From an uncultured Collinsella sp. (GTDB lineage Bacteria; Actinomycetota; Coriobacteriia; Coriobacteriales; Coriobacteriaceae): a DNA stretch of 64,000 nt. The position numbers and the translations under genes were made by a program. The notes below the pieces were generated by a model. That model did no database searches. It had not been told where the DNA came from and worked only from the letters and a program-made list of their open reading frames with translations. This document shows, piece after piece, positions 44,175-52,018 of this stretch. The DNA lies in the NCBI GenBank assembly GCA_958427355.1, contig CAUACA010000001.1:124001-188000 (forward strand). The letters run 5' to 3'. The stretch's first letter is position 1, and every line of letters begins with the position of its first letter.

Positions 44175-45533
44175 ATGGCCTCATCCGCGCCGCGCGGTCT
44201 GCGCTCCGACCATGTCGTCACCGTCGGCATCGCCCTGTTCTCGATGCTCTTTGGCGCCGGCAACCTCATCATTCCGCCGTTGCTGGCGCTGCAAGCAGGC
44301 TCTGCCACGCCGCTTGCCATGACTGGCTTTTTGATTGCTGCCATCGGCCTGCCTGTTATGGGCTTTATCGCCGTGGCGCTCGCCGGAACGGCGCGCGAGC
44401 TTGCCGGCCGCGTGCACCCCAAGTTCGGTGAGTTCTTTGTCGCGGCGGTGTATCTGGCCATCGGCCCGTGCCTGGCTATTCCGCGCACAAGCTCTACGGC
44501 GTTCGAAATGCTGGTGCCGCTGCTACCCGAGGGTGTTTCGCTTGGCACGGCACGTCTGGTGTTTGCCATCGGGTTCTTCGTTGTCGCGTTTGCGCTCACG
44601 CTGCGCCCGGGTGTCATCACGCGCGTGCTCGGCCGCATTACGGGCCCCGCGCTCATTGCGCTCATCGTGCTGGTTGTGGGTGCTGCCGTGATCTCGCCGC
44701 TGGGACCGGCTGCCGCGCCGCAGGCTCCCTATGATGCAGGCGCTGCCGTGCAGGGCTTTCTGACTGGCTATCAGACCATGGACCTGCTCGCGTCGCTCGC
44801 CTTCGGCATTATCATCGCCGAGACCATCCACGAGCTGGGTGTTACCGATGACAAGCGCGTGGCCTTTGAGATTTCGCGTTCCGGCGTGATCGCCGGCGTG
44901 CTCATGGCCATCATCTACTGTGGCTTGGGCCTTGCCGGAATGCAGCTCGGCACCGTGATGCCCGACGCCACCAACGGCGCCGCCATCCTTGCCCGTTCTG
45001 CCTCCATGCACTTTGGCCTTGCCGGCACGGTCGTGGTCTTCGCGATCTTTTTCCTCGCCTGCATGAACGTGTGCATCGGCCTCATCAGCTGCTGCTCGCG
45101 CTACTTCTGCGAGACGTATGTGGTCGAAGGGGGAGCAGAGGCCTCCGAGGAGGCCATGCGCCGTCCCTTTGCGATTCTCGCCTTTGTGTTCGCGGCGTTT
45201 TCGTGTGTGCTCTCCAACGTGGGCCTCGACGTGATTCTTATGTTCTCGGTGCCCATGCTCAACGCCTTGTATCCCGTTGCCATCGTGCTGGTACTGATGG
45301 GCCTGGTGCACGGCTTTTGCGACGCTCATCCGCAGGTGTGGGTCTGGGTCGGCGGTGTGGTCGCGGTGCAGAGCGTGATCACCTCGGTCCGCGATGCGTT
45401 CTTTGCGGGCGCGTGGCTGCCGTTCGATGCGTTGCCGCTGGCAGATATCGGTGCTGCGTGGGCACCGGTTGCTGTGGTGGCATTTGTGATCGGTCTGCTC
45501 CATAGTCGTTTTGTCGCACATTCGAGGAGCTAA
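44175..45533 (+). CDS. brnQ: Branched-chain amino acid:cation symporter
   Basis: 452 residues, about 12 hydrophobic helices, typical of the LIVCS (BrnQ) family. N-terminal VTVGIALFSMLFGAGNLIIPPLL and central GFLTGYQTMDLLASLAFGIII are the family landmarks. It imports Leu, Ile and Val with Na+ or H+. ATG 44175 is seven bases after GAAAGG; a GTG at 44169 is in frame and too close. Confidence 0.92.
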   Translation: MASSAPRGLRSDHVVTVGIALFSMLFGAGNLIIPPLLALQAGSATPLAMTGFLIAAIGLPVMGFIAVALAGTARELAGRVHPKFGEFFVAAVYLAIGPCLAIPRTSSTAFEMLVPLLPEGVSLGTARLVFAIGFFVVAFALTLRPGVITRVLGRITGPALIALIVLVVGAAVISPLGPAAAPQAPYDAGAAVQGFLTGYQTMDLLASLAFGIIIAETIHELGVTDDKRVAFEISRSGVIAGVLMAIIYCGLGLAGMQLGTVMPDATNGAAILARSASMHFGLAGTVVVFAIFFLACMNVCIGLISCCSRYFCETYVVEGGAEASEEAMRRPFAILAFVFAAFSCVLSNVGLDVILMFSVPMLNALYPVAIVLVLMGLVHGFCDAHPQVWVWVGGVVAVQSVITSVRDAFFAGAWLPFDALPLADIGAAWAPVAVVAFVIGLLHSRFVAHSRS

Positions 45534-45544
45534 GGCATCAATGC

Positions 45545-45573
45545 TTGCACAGGCGGGGAGTCTCCCCTATAAT
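45545..45573 (+). promoter_or_regulatory. Promoter of the tRNA-Pro/tRNA-Gly transcript
   Basis: TTGCAC, 17-base spacer, TATAAT; near-consensus, 52 bases upstream of tRNA-Pro. Confidence 0.8.
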
Positions 45574-45624
45574 TTCCTTCGCTTTGGGACACGCAAGGTT
45601 TAGACCTTAGCTGCTCAACACCTT

Positions 45625-45701
45625 CGGGACGTGGCGCAGTTTGGTAGCGCGCCTGCTTTGGGAGCAGGATGTCGCAGGTTCAAATCCTGTCGTCCCGACC
45701 A
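45625..45701 (+). tRNA. tRNA-Pro (UGG)
   Basis: Full cloverleaf: acceptor CGGGACG/CGTCCCG, anticodon stem CTGC/GCAG around TTTGGGA with anticodon TGG, T-loop GTTCAAATC, discriminator A and encoded CCA. Confidence 0.97.
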
Positions 45702-45707
45702 TATCTT

Positions 45708-45781
45708 GCGGGCGTAGTTCAATGGTAGAACCCCAGCCTTCCAAGCTGATGACGCGGGTTCGATTCCCGTCGCCCGCTCCA
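45708..45781 (+). tRNA. tRNA-Gly (UCC)
   Basis: Acceptor GCGGGCG/CGCCCGC, anticodon stem CAGC/GCTG with loop CTTCCAA (anticodon TCC), T-loop GTTCGATTC, discriminator T and encoded CCA. Six bases after tRNA-Pro, so co-transcribed. Confidence 0.97.
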
Positions 45782-45792
45782 TAAGATAGATG

Positions 45793-45828
45793 AATGGCTC
45801 TGATTCCTTTTGGGACCAGAGCCATTTT
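45793..45828 (+). terminator. Terminator of the tRNA pair
   Basis: 10-bp perfect stem AATGGCTCTG/CAGAGCCATT, 16-base loop, TTCATAT. Confidence 0.8.
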
Positions 45829-45860
45829 CATATACATGCCGGGACCCCACATCCCCTCCT

Positions 45861-45927
45861 AAGTTGCGGTGAAATAGTTCCGACTAGCCGCAATAGCTGT
45901 TATCCAGGAACTATTTCACCGCAACTT
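45861..45927. repeat. Palindromic repeat family 1, copy 4
   Basis: AAGTTGCGGTGAAATAGTTCC pairs perfectly with GGAACTATTTCACCGCAACTT (21 bp). Between the tRNA terminator and the convergent AbiEi-like gene. Confidence 0.92.
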
Positions 45928-45989
45928 ATTGAGGCCGAGCGGGCTGGGTCGATGATGGGTTCTTTTGTCGAGAAGATGAGGGCGGCCGG

Positions 45990-46985
45990 TCAGGAGTCTG
46001 CGTAGGGTTTTGTGGTCGGTATACCGTAGCCGCGCATCATGGAGCCGAACGCTTTGACATCGTAGGTGTCTGAGAGCTTGAAATGAATGACGTTGTGGCC
46101 CATAGCACGCAGGTTCGCGTCGCGCACGAGGGCAGCTCGATAGGTTTTTGCCGCAGTATGTTCCGGATCATTTTGGGCATCGCCCTCAAACTTGCCCAGT
46201 CCATGCAGCTCAGCCAGCATCCAAGAGCCGTTTGGCATCTGCCAGCCGTAATCTGCCAAATAATAGCCGGCGTTTCCCGGTCGAGTGATTTCAACCTGAA
46301 GTTCGGGAGCGGCAACTCCTGCCATAATCATTGCCGCCCGTGCTTCGGATTCTCCACCGTTATCCGACCTGCCATCCATGTGTTCAAAAACGTCAAATGC
46401 GCGCGCGATGCCGTGCAATCCGCGGCAGTTCGCTTGTGCATATGCACGCAATTCTTCACGCTCGACACCGTACTCACGAGCCAACCCGTCGACATAGCCT
46501 AGTGCATATCGAAAAGCGCTCGTTCGGGCGATGTCGACCACCGTGCGATATGGATCCGTTAGCGTAAACGGGCCGAGCTGCCATACGTTGCCCGCCCGCC
46601 AGCGTCGGTATTCAACGAATTCGTACATATCGCGTCTGGTGGAACGCGGCAGCAGCACTTGCACCTTGTCGAGAAGGGAATGTGCAGAACCGACGCCATA
46701 GAGCAGTGCCGCCGTTGCTCCACAAAACACGGCATCCGGTTCAACGACCGCAATAGCGGATGCCAATTGAAAGATGCGATCTTCGACGCCGAGGTCATTC
46801 CAATACGCGGGATCAGCGTAGACATGGTTGTAGAGTCGAATAATCATCTCTTTTTGCATGAGCGCGTAGGCACAGCGTTCATCCCATTTTTTGGTAGCTA
46901 CAAACAGATGCCCGCCATGATGGGCCTCGAATAACCGGAAGAATAGCTCTGCTTGCGATTTGGAACAGCGTTTATCATGACTCAT
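45990..46985 (-). CDS. AbiEi-like antitoxin-fold protein with C-terminal endonuclease-like domain
   Basis: 331 residues. The middle (VEPDAVFCGATAALLYG, VQVLLPRSTRR, PYRTVVDIARTSAF) resembles type IV AbiEi antitoxin-fold proteins. The last 100 residues (LQVEITRPGNAGYYLADYGW, LAELHGLGKFEGD, VIHFKLSD) recall the Vsr/DUF559-type endonuclease core, with the D, E and K/H pattern. Such fusions are common in actinobacteria and their roles are not proven; no AbiEii partner lies next to it. Start 46985 has GGGG six bases upstream; 46997 is an alternative. Flanked by repeat copies 4 and 5. Confidence 0.6.
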   Translation of the reverse strand: MSHDKRCSKSQAELFFRLFEAHHGGHLFVATKKWDERCAYALMQKEMIIRLYNHVYADPAYWNDLGVEDRIFQLASAIAVVEPDAVFCGATAALLYGVGSAHSLLDKVQVLLPRSTRRDMYEFVEYRRWRAGNVWQLGPFTLTDPYRTVVDIARTSAFRYALGYVDGLAREYGVEREELRAYAQANCRGLHGIARAFDVFEHMDGRSDNGGESEARAAMIMAGVAAPELQVEITRPGNAGYYLADYGWQMPNGSWMLAELHGLGKFEGDAQNDPEHTAAKTYRAALVRDANLRAMGHNVIHFKLSDTYDVKAFGSMMRGYGIPTTKPYADS

Positions 46986-47169
46986 TTTCGACCCCATGGT
47001 CTCGAGGGGGAGTGAATGGCACTACGCTATCCCATATTTGGTCCGCCAGACCTTGCCATGAACTGACCAAAAGCTTGACGGGGCAGGTCAGAGTCATGAG
47101 TCGGAGCCAAACATATCGGCAAACGGTTGATTAGTGCCCCTCGGCGGCACTAAAAACCGCCCTTACAGA

Positions 47170-47238
47170 AAGTTGCGGTGAAATAGTTCCTGAAAAGCTC
47201 GAATAAGCCTAAATCCAGGAACTATTTCACCGCAACTT
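47170..47238. repeat. Palindromic repeat family 1, copy 5
   Basis: AAGTTGCGGTGAAATAGTTCCTG pairs with CAGGAACTATTTCACCGCAACTT (with an extra CA-type asymmetry at the centre). Between the AbiEi-like gene and the toxin gene. Confidence 0.92.
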
Positions 47239-47284
47239 ATTGAAGGGATGGGGCTGAGGGGCGGGCGATGCCGTTGCTTGTCGG

Positions 47285-47761
47285 TTAGTGGCGACCGTGG
47301 TGGCGGAGCTTGTCGATGGTGGCGTCGGTGCTCTGGCTGCGGGCTTCGGCGGCGCGGTCGCGGGCGTCGGCTGCGGTTTGGCGCTTGCGACGGTAATCGA
47401 TCATGCCTTGGATGATGGGCTTGCCAAAACTCACGACATCATCGTTGTAGATGGCGGTTCGGGCTGCGAGGAGGCAGTCGGTAAAGTCCATATGGGTCTT
47501 GCCAAAGAGTTTGACGGCAAGGGCGACAACGGTGGGCTCGTCGACCATGACGTCATCGAGCAGCCTTTTCAAGGCCGCAGCAATCTCAACGCGGGGAACC
47601 TTATAGACGTCGCGCAGCGTGACCACGACGCGTGTGATGATTTCGGGGTAGACGCGAGCGGTGCGCGTGGCGATGACCTTGGCAGCGCGCGGTGACAGAA
47701 CTTCGTCGTCGTTAAGCAGGTAGCGCAGGATGACGGTCTCGTCGATGATGGTGCTACTCAT
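47285..47761 (-). CDS. PIN-domain type II toxin
   Basis: 158 residues. IIDETVILRYLLNDDE at the N-terminus is the PIN segment with the first catalytic Asp (D7 in DET; many relatives have DTN). E-x-x-(A) near residue 60 and FTDCLLAA near residue 90 (second Asp pair) follow. It should be an RNase that cuts tRNA or mRNA. The last 35 residues are an unrelated charged tail (RRKRQTAADARDRAAEAR). Overlaps the antitoxin gene by 8 bases, the usual arrangement. Confidence 0.75.
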   Translation of the reverse strand: MSSTIIDETVILRYLLNDDEVLSPRAAKVIATRTARVYPEIITRVVVTLRDVYKVPRVEIAAALKRLLDDVMVDEPTVVALAVKLFGKTHMDFTDCLLAARTAIYNDDVVSFGKPIIQGMIDYRRKRQTAADARDRAAEARSQSTDATIDKLRHHGRH

Positions 47762-48077
47762 GGATATCTACTTCCTCGGGACCCAAAATCGAATCGTCGC
47801 TTTTTGTAGCAAGGTACTCAATCCAGGCATTGCGCTCCTCGGAGCGGCGATTGGGATCTCCATATGCTTTGAGCGATCCATAGGCGGCGGTGCCGTCCTT
47901 TGAGCGCACGGCGACCGGCTGAAAGGGAAGCTTGCGCATCAAAATACTCTGCGCGACAAAAAGGCGAACGGCCTCGGCAAGCGATGTGCCCATGGCGTCG
48001 TAGAGGCGCTCGGCATGCTGTTTGTCCTCTTCGCGAATGCGCACCTGCAGGATGGCTCGTTTTTGCGTCGATGACAT
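47754..48077 (-). CDS. RelB/DinJ-type antitoxin
   Basis: 107 residues. N-terminal ribbon-helix-helix (ILQVRIREEDKQHAERLYDAMGTSLAEAVRLFVAQSI) is the RelB/DinJ form, which binds DNA and represses its operon. The C-terminus should wrap the PIN toxin. ATG 48077 after GGGAGGG; GTG at 48080 also possible. First gene of the pair. Confidence 0.8.
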   Translation of the reverse strand: MSSTQKRAILQVRIREEDKQHAERLYDAMGTSLAEAVRLFVAQSILMRKLPFQPVAVRSKDGTAAYGSLKAYGDPNRRSEERNAWIEYLATKSDDSILGPEEVDIHE

Positions 48078-48188
48078 CACTGCCCTCCCTTAGCTAACGT
48101 GCAATATAGTCGGTCAAATGCGGCACGTGCCGATACCTGAGAATCTTATAACGATTACTTTATTTCACTCAAGTAAATTACCATTAAC

Positions 48189-48324
48189 ACGAATACAAAC
48201 GTATTACATCCAAAATGAGAGCGCGTAAAAATCTCTGGGGCGTACGCATGTAATACACTCACCTTTATAGCTTCTAGAGAATAATTCCAACCTGCCAAAA
48301 CCCCTGCAATACACCCGTATTGCA
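48189..48324 (+). promoter_or_regulatory. Operator-like palindromes upstream of the formate hydrogenlyase operon
   Basis: Two palindromes share the plan TGNAATAC-N4-GTATTNCA: P2 TGCAATACACCCGTATTGCA (48305-48324, perfect, extended by CC/GG) and P1 ACGAATACAAACGTATTACA (48189-48208). A third half-site TGTAATACACTC lies at 48249. P1 and P2 centres are 116 bases apart. This marks binding of an unknown regulator to the promoter region. The rest of 48078-48505 is AT-rich with no ORF that I support; TATATT (48359) and TATATC (48372) are possible -10 boxes. Confidence 0.6.
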
Positions 48325-48505
48325 GGGCCTATGCTCAAGTTTGCCGCCTGCAACTGCGTATATTTAACCTGTATATCGTTGGAGGGATTCTATCGAAGCG
48401 CCTGTTTCGCCGCGTACGCTCGATGCATCGATGCCGGACCACGGGCGGTCCGGGACAACGTCGACAGGGTCTCTCCGGCATGGGATTCAGGAGGGAGTGA
48501 ACAAC

Positions 48506-49024
48506 ATGGGCAATAAACGAGTCGTAGCCGATTCTTCACGCTGCATTGGGTGCCAAACCTGTATGGCGGCGTGCATCGAGGCACACGATATTCCCGGCAA
48601 CATCGCCGCACCTCGCTTGCGCGTAACGCGCACCTACGAGATTTCCGCGCCGGTGGCATGTCACCACTGCGAGGACGCTCCGTGCGCGAAGGCCTGTCCT
48701 ACGGGCGCCTTGTTCTTTGATCCAAAGAACCATCGCATTGGCGTCAACGAGGACAACTGCATCGGCTGCAAGAGCTGCGTCATGGCCTGCCCCTTTGGCG
48801 CCGTGAGCGTGGCGACCACGCAGGTCCCCGTCTTGATGGGTGACGTGCGCGTGGGTTCGCAGACTAAGAGCTTCGTGCTCAAGTGCGACCTGTGCGTGGA
48901 CCGTCCCGGCGGTCCGGCGTGTGCTGAGGCGTGCCCGACCAAGGGCCTCACCCTGGTAGACGAGGAGCGTTTGGCGGAGCTGACTGCCGAGCGTGCCCGC
49001 GCCACCATCGAAAACGAGGCGTAA
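48506..49024 (+). CDS. HydN-type 4Fe-4S electron carrier of formate dehydrogenase
   Basis: 172 residues with four CxxCxxCxxxC-type motifs: CIGCQTCMAAC, CHHCEDAPCAKAC, CIGCKSCVMAC and CDLCVDRPGGPACAEAC, giving four [4Fe-4S] clusters. It resembles HydN/HycB, which pair with FdhF. It likely takes electrons from the formate dehydrogenase encoded next and passes them on. ATG 48506 after GGAGGGAG. First gene of the operon. Confidence 0.88.
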   Translation: MGNKRVVADSSRCIGCQTCMAACIEAHDIPGNIAAPRLRVTRTYEISAPVACHHCEDAPCAKACPTGALFFDPKNHRIGVNEDNCIGCKSCVMACPFGAVSVATTQVPVLMGDVRVGSQTKSFVLKCDLCVDRPGGPACAEACPTKGLTLVDEERLAELTAERARATIENEA

Positions 49025-49099
49025 GTGTTGGGGCGACAGGCCCAATGATTGTCAAATAAGTACCGAGCATTCGGTAGCAGAGAAAGGAAGGAGGGTGTC

Positions 49100-51322
49100 A
49101 TGGAGAAGCATAAAGTGATCTGTCCGTACTGCGGCGCCGGTTGCCAGTTTAACCTCCTGGTCCAAAACGGCCAGGTCGTGGGTACCGAACCGCTCAACGG
49201 CATCACCAATCAGGGCGAGCTGTGCCTTAAGGGCATGAGCGGCTACGACTTCATCAACGACACCAAGATCTTGACTCCTCGCGTACTGCACCCGATGATC
49301 CGTCGCACCAAGGGCGCGGATCTTGAGCGCGTAAGCTGGGACGAGGCACTGGATTTCACCGCATCTAAGATGCAGGCCATAATTGACGAATATGGTCCTA
49401 ACGCTGTCATGACCACCGGCTCTTCGCGAGGCGGCGGCAATGAGGCGAACTACGTCATGCAGAAGTTTACGCGTGCGTGCATCGGCACCCACAGCGTGGA
49501 CAACTGCGCCCGTACTTGACACGGCCCTACTGTCCTCGGTCTGATGGACACGGTTGGTTCAGGTTGCATGTCATGCTCCATCCCCGGTATGGAGGATGCG
49601 GGCTGCATTTTCCTCTTCGGCTATAACCCTGCCGATTCGCACCCCATCGTCGCAAGGCGTATCGTGCGAGCCAAAGAAAAGGGTTGCAAGATCATCGTCG
49701 CCGACCCGCGCCATATCGAAACCGCGCGTATCGCCGATCTCTACCTTCCGATCAAGAACGGTTGCAATGTTGCGTTCCTCAACGCCTTTGCCAACTGCTT
49801 GGTCAACGATGGCCTCTACGACAAGGAATTCGTCGCCGAGCACACGAACGGCTTTGACGAGTGGTGGGAGACCATCAAGAACTACACTCCCGAATCCGTA
49901 CAGGACATCACGGGTGTCGAGCCCGCGTTGATCCACCAGGCTGCCGATATGTACGCCACGGCGAAGCCTTCTGCCATCATTGGCTGGGGTATGGGCGTAT
50001 GCCAGCAGAAGCAGAACCTGAAGACGGTGCACACCATCGCCTCCATCGCCTGCGTTGCCGGCCAGATCGGCAAACCCAATTCCGGCCTCGCGCCCGTGCG
50101 TGGCCAGAATAACGTCCAGGGCTCCTGCGATATGGGCATGCTGCCCAACCTGTACCCTGGCTACCAGAAAGTCACCGACCCGGCAGTGCGTGCCAAGTTT
50201 GCCAAGGCTTGGGGCGTGCCCGAGGAAAAGCTCCCGCTCGAGGAGGGCTACAAGCTCACCGACCTGGGCCACCTGGTCGACGAGGGCAAGGTGCACTGCT
50301 TCTACAACTACGGCGAAGACCCGGTGCAGACCGAGCCCGATTCGGCCGGTATGCGCAAGACGCTCTCCGAGCTTGATCTGTTCATTTGCCAGGACATCTT
50401 TATGACGCAGACGACCATGCTCGCCGACGTCATCCTGCCTGCTACCTCTTGGGGCGAGCACGAGGGTGTCTTTACCGCATCCGACCGTAGCTTCCAGCAC
50501 TTTGACGCGGCCGTTCCTCCCAAGGGCGAGTGCCGTCACGACTGGGAGATCTTCGCGGACCTGTCTACGCGTATGGGCTACCCCATGCACTACGACAACA
50601 CCGAGCAGATCTGGAACGAGTGCATTAGCCTGTGCCCCAACTTTGTGGGCGCAACCTACGAGAAGATGGCTCCCGAGGGCGGCTACGCCCAGTGGCCCGT
50701 CAAGAGCACCGATGTGAACGACCACGGTACGCCCGACATGTTCGCTGGTGGCAAGTTCACCACCAAGGACGGCCGCGCCAACCTGATGGCGCACGACTGG
50801 GAGGCGCCCTCCGAGCTTCCCGACGATGAGTACCCGCTCATCCTGTGCACCGTCCGCGAGGTTGGCCACTACAGCTGCCGCTCGATGACCGGCAACTGCA
50901 AGACGCTGGCACTGCTTGCCGACGAGCCCGGCTTTGTCCGCATGAATCCCGCGGACGCCCAGGCGCGCGGCATCAAGAATGGCGACATCGTCTCGATCCA
51001 CAGCCGTCGCGGCCAGGTATACAGCCGCGCCGACATAAGCGATCGCATCAACAAGGGCACGGTCTACATGACCTACCAGTGGTGGATCGGCAAGTGCAAC
51101 GAGCTGACCATGCACAAGGTCGACCCGGTCTCGCATACGCCCGAGGACAAGTTCTCCGCCTGCCAGGTCGACGCTATCGCCGACCAGGTCTGGGCAGAGG
51201 GCGAGGTCGAGCGTCAGTACACCGAGCTCAAGCAGGCTCTGGTGGACGCCGCCGCTCCCCAGGACATTGAGCCCGGCGCCGCCAAGTTCGACGACGAGAC
51301 GCACGTGAACCAAATCGTGTAG
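49100..51322 (+). CDS. fdhF: Formate dehydrogenase H, selenocysteine and molybdopterin containing
   Basis: 740 residues with selenocysteine at codon 140 (TGA at 49517-49519) in NCART-U-HGPT, the Mo-ligand residue. E. coli FdhF has U140 in the same context. The N-terminal [4Fe-4S] ligands are C8, C11, C15, C42, as in FdhF. Then the bis-MGD domains (GYNPADSHP, IIVADPRH, ASVCQQKQ-type region; WGMGVCQQ near residue 300) and the C-terminal DHP fold (TVREVGHYSCRSMTGN). Oxidises formate to CO2 in the cytoplasm. Read past the TGA, the protein is full length; the SECIS follows at once. ATG 49100 after GGAAGGAGGG. Confidence 0.95.
49517..49550 (+). promoter_or_regulatory. Selenocysteine codon and SECIS of fdhF
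   Basis: TGA at 49517, then 12 bases on a hairpin TGTCC-TCGGTCTGAT-GGACA (49531-49550). The loop contains GGTCT, the SelB-binding motif of the E. coli fdhF SECIS (AGGUCU). Confidence 0.75.
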
Positions 51323-51343
51323 TCCCGTTCTCGTTGGCTTTTT

Positions 51344-51378
51344 GGGCCGGGCGTCCCGTACGTTCGGGAGCCCGGTCC
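51344..51378 (+). terminator. Hairpin between fdhF and hyfA
   Basis: GGGCCGGGC pairs with GCCCGGTCC, inner TCCCG/CGGGA, then GTTATTTTG. It may act as a partial terminator or processing site inside the operon. Confidence 0.55.
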
Positions 51379-51400
51379 GTTATTTTGAAAGGAAGTGGGG

Positions 51401-52018
51401 ATGAACCGCTTCATCGACATCAACCCGGAGAGGTGCATCGGCTGCGGAACATGCCAGTCCGCCTGTGCCGACGCCCACCGGATGCAGGGTCTTCAGGATA
51501 CGCCGCGCCTGGCGCTCGTGAAGACCGGCGGTATTTCGGCCGCCCTGGCCTGCCACCATTGCGAGGGTGCCCCCTGCGCCGAGGTTTGCCCGGTGAATGC
51601 CATCGAGCACGATGGCGATCGCATCCACGTCAAGGAGCAGGAGTGCATCGGGTGCAGGCTGTGCGCCATTGCGTGCCCCTTCGGAGCCATCCATCCCGAT
51701 GGCACGTCTATCGCCGGTGTCGCAGGCATGTGCGACCCGACGCCTTCGTATCCTAAGTCCCTGAGCAGCCTGCTTACGTGGGCTCCTGGCCAGTACACCT
51801 GCGCTGTCAAGTGCGACCTGTGCGCCTTCGATCCGGACGGCCCGCATTGTGTGGCGGCGTGCCCCACCAAGGCGCTGACCGTCATGGGCGGCGCGGCCGA
51901 TCGCGAGCTCGACGAGGCCAAGCGCCTGCGCTCGATCGAAAACGGTCCGGTCGTCGACGTTACCGCTGTGGCCCAGGGCCTGTCCGAGAAAGCAGAAGGG
52001 AGCGTAAACAATGAATAG
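51401..52018 (+). CDS. hyfA: Formate hydrogenlyase 4Fe-4S subunit (HyfA/HycB)
   Basis: 205 residues, the length of E. coli HyfA. Four cluster motifs: CIGCGTCQSACADAH, CHHCEGAPCAEVC, CIGCRLCAIAC, CDLCAFDPDGPHCVAAC. It links formate dehydrogenase to the membrane hydrogenase. GTG at 51395 is in frame, but ATG 51401 is better spaced from GAAAGGA. Overlaps hyfB by eight bases. Confidence 0.88.
   Translation: MNRFIDINPERCIGCGTCQSACADAHRMQGLQDTPRLALVKTGGISAALACHHCEGAPCAEVCPVNAIEHDGDRIHVKEQECIGCRLCAIACPFGAIHPDGTSIAGVAGMCDPTPSYPKSLSSLLTWAPGQYTCAVKCDLCAFDPDGPHCVAACPTKALTVMGGAADRELDEAKRLRSIENGPVVDVTAVAQGLSEKAEGSVNNE

Noticed and set aside
45607..45852. Minus-strand 81-codon ORF with GDGNRTRVISLEGW and GTTGFEPATSCSQSRRATKLRH
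   Set aside because: This is the antisense translation of the two tRNA genes, a well-known spurious protein in databases.
45990..46985. Complete AbiE type IV toxin-antitoxin system
   Set aside because: No AbiEii nucleotidyltransferase gene is adjacent; the nearby toxin is a PIN protein with its own RelB-type partner.
49517..49519. fdhF as a frameshifted or interrupted pseudogene
   Set aside because: The TGA sits exactly at the conserved selenocysteine (U140) and is followed by a SECIS hairpin; the frame continues to full length.
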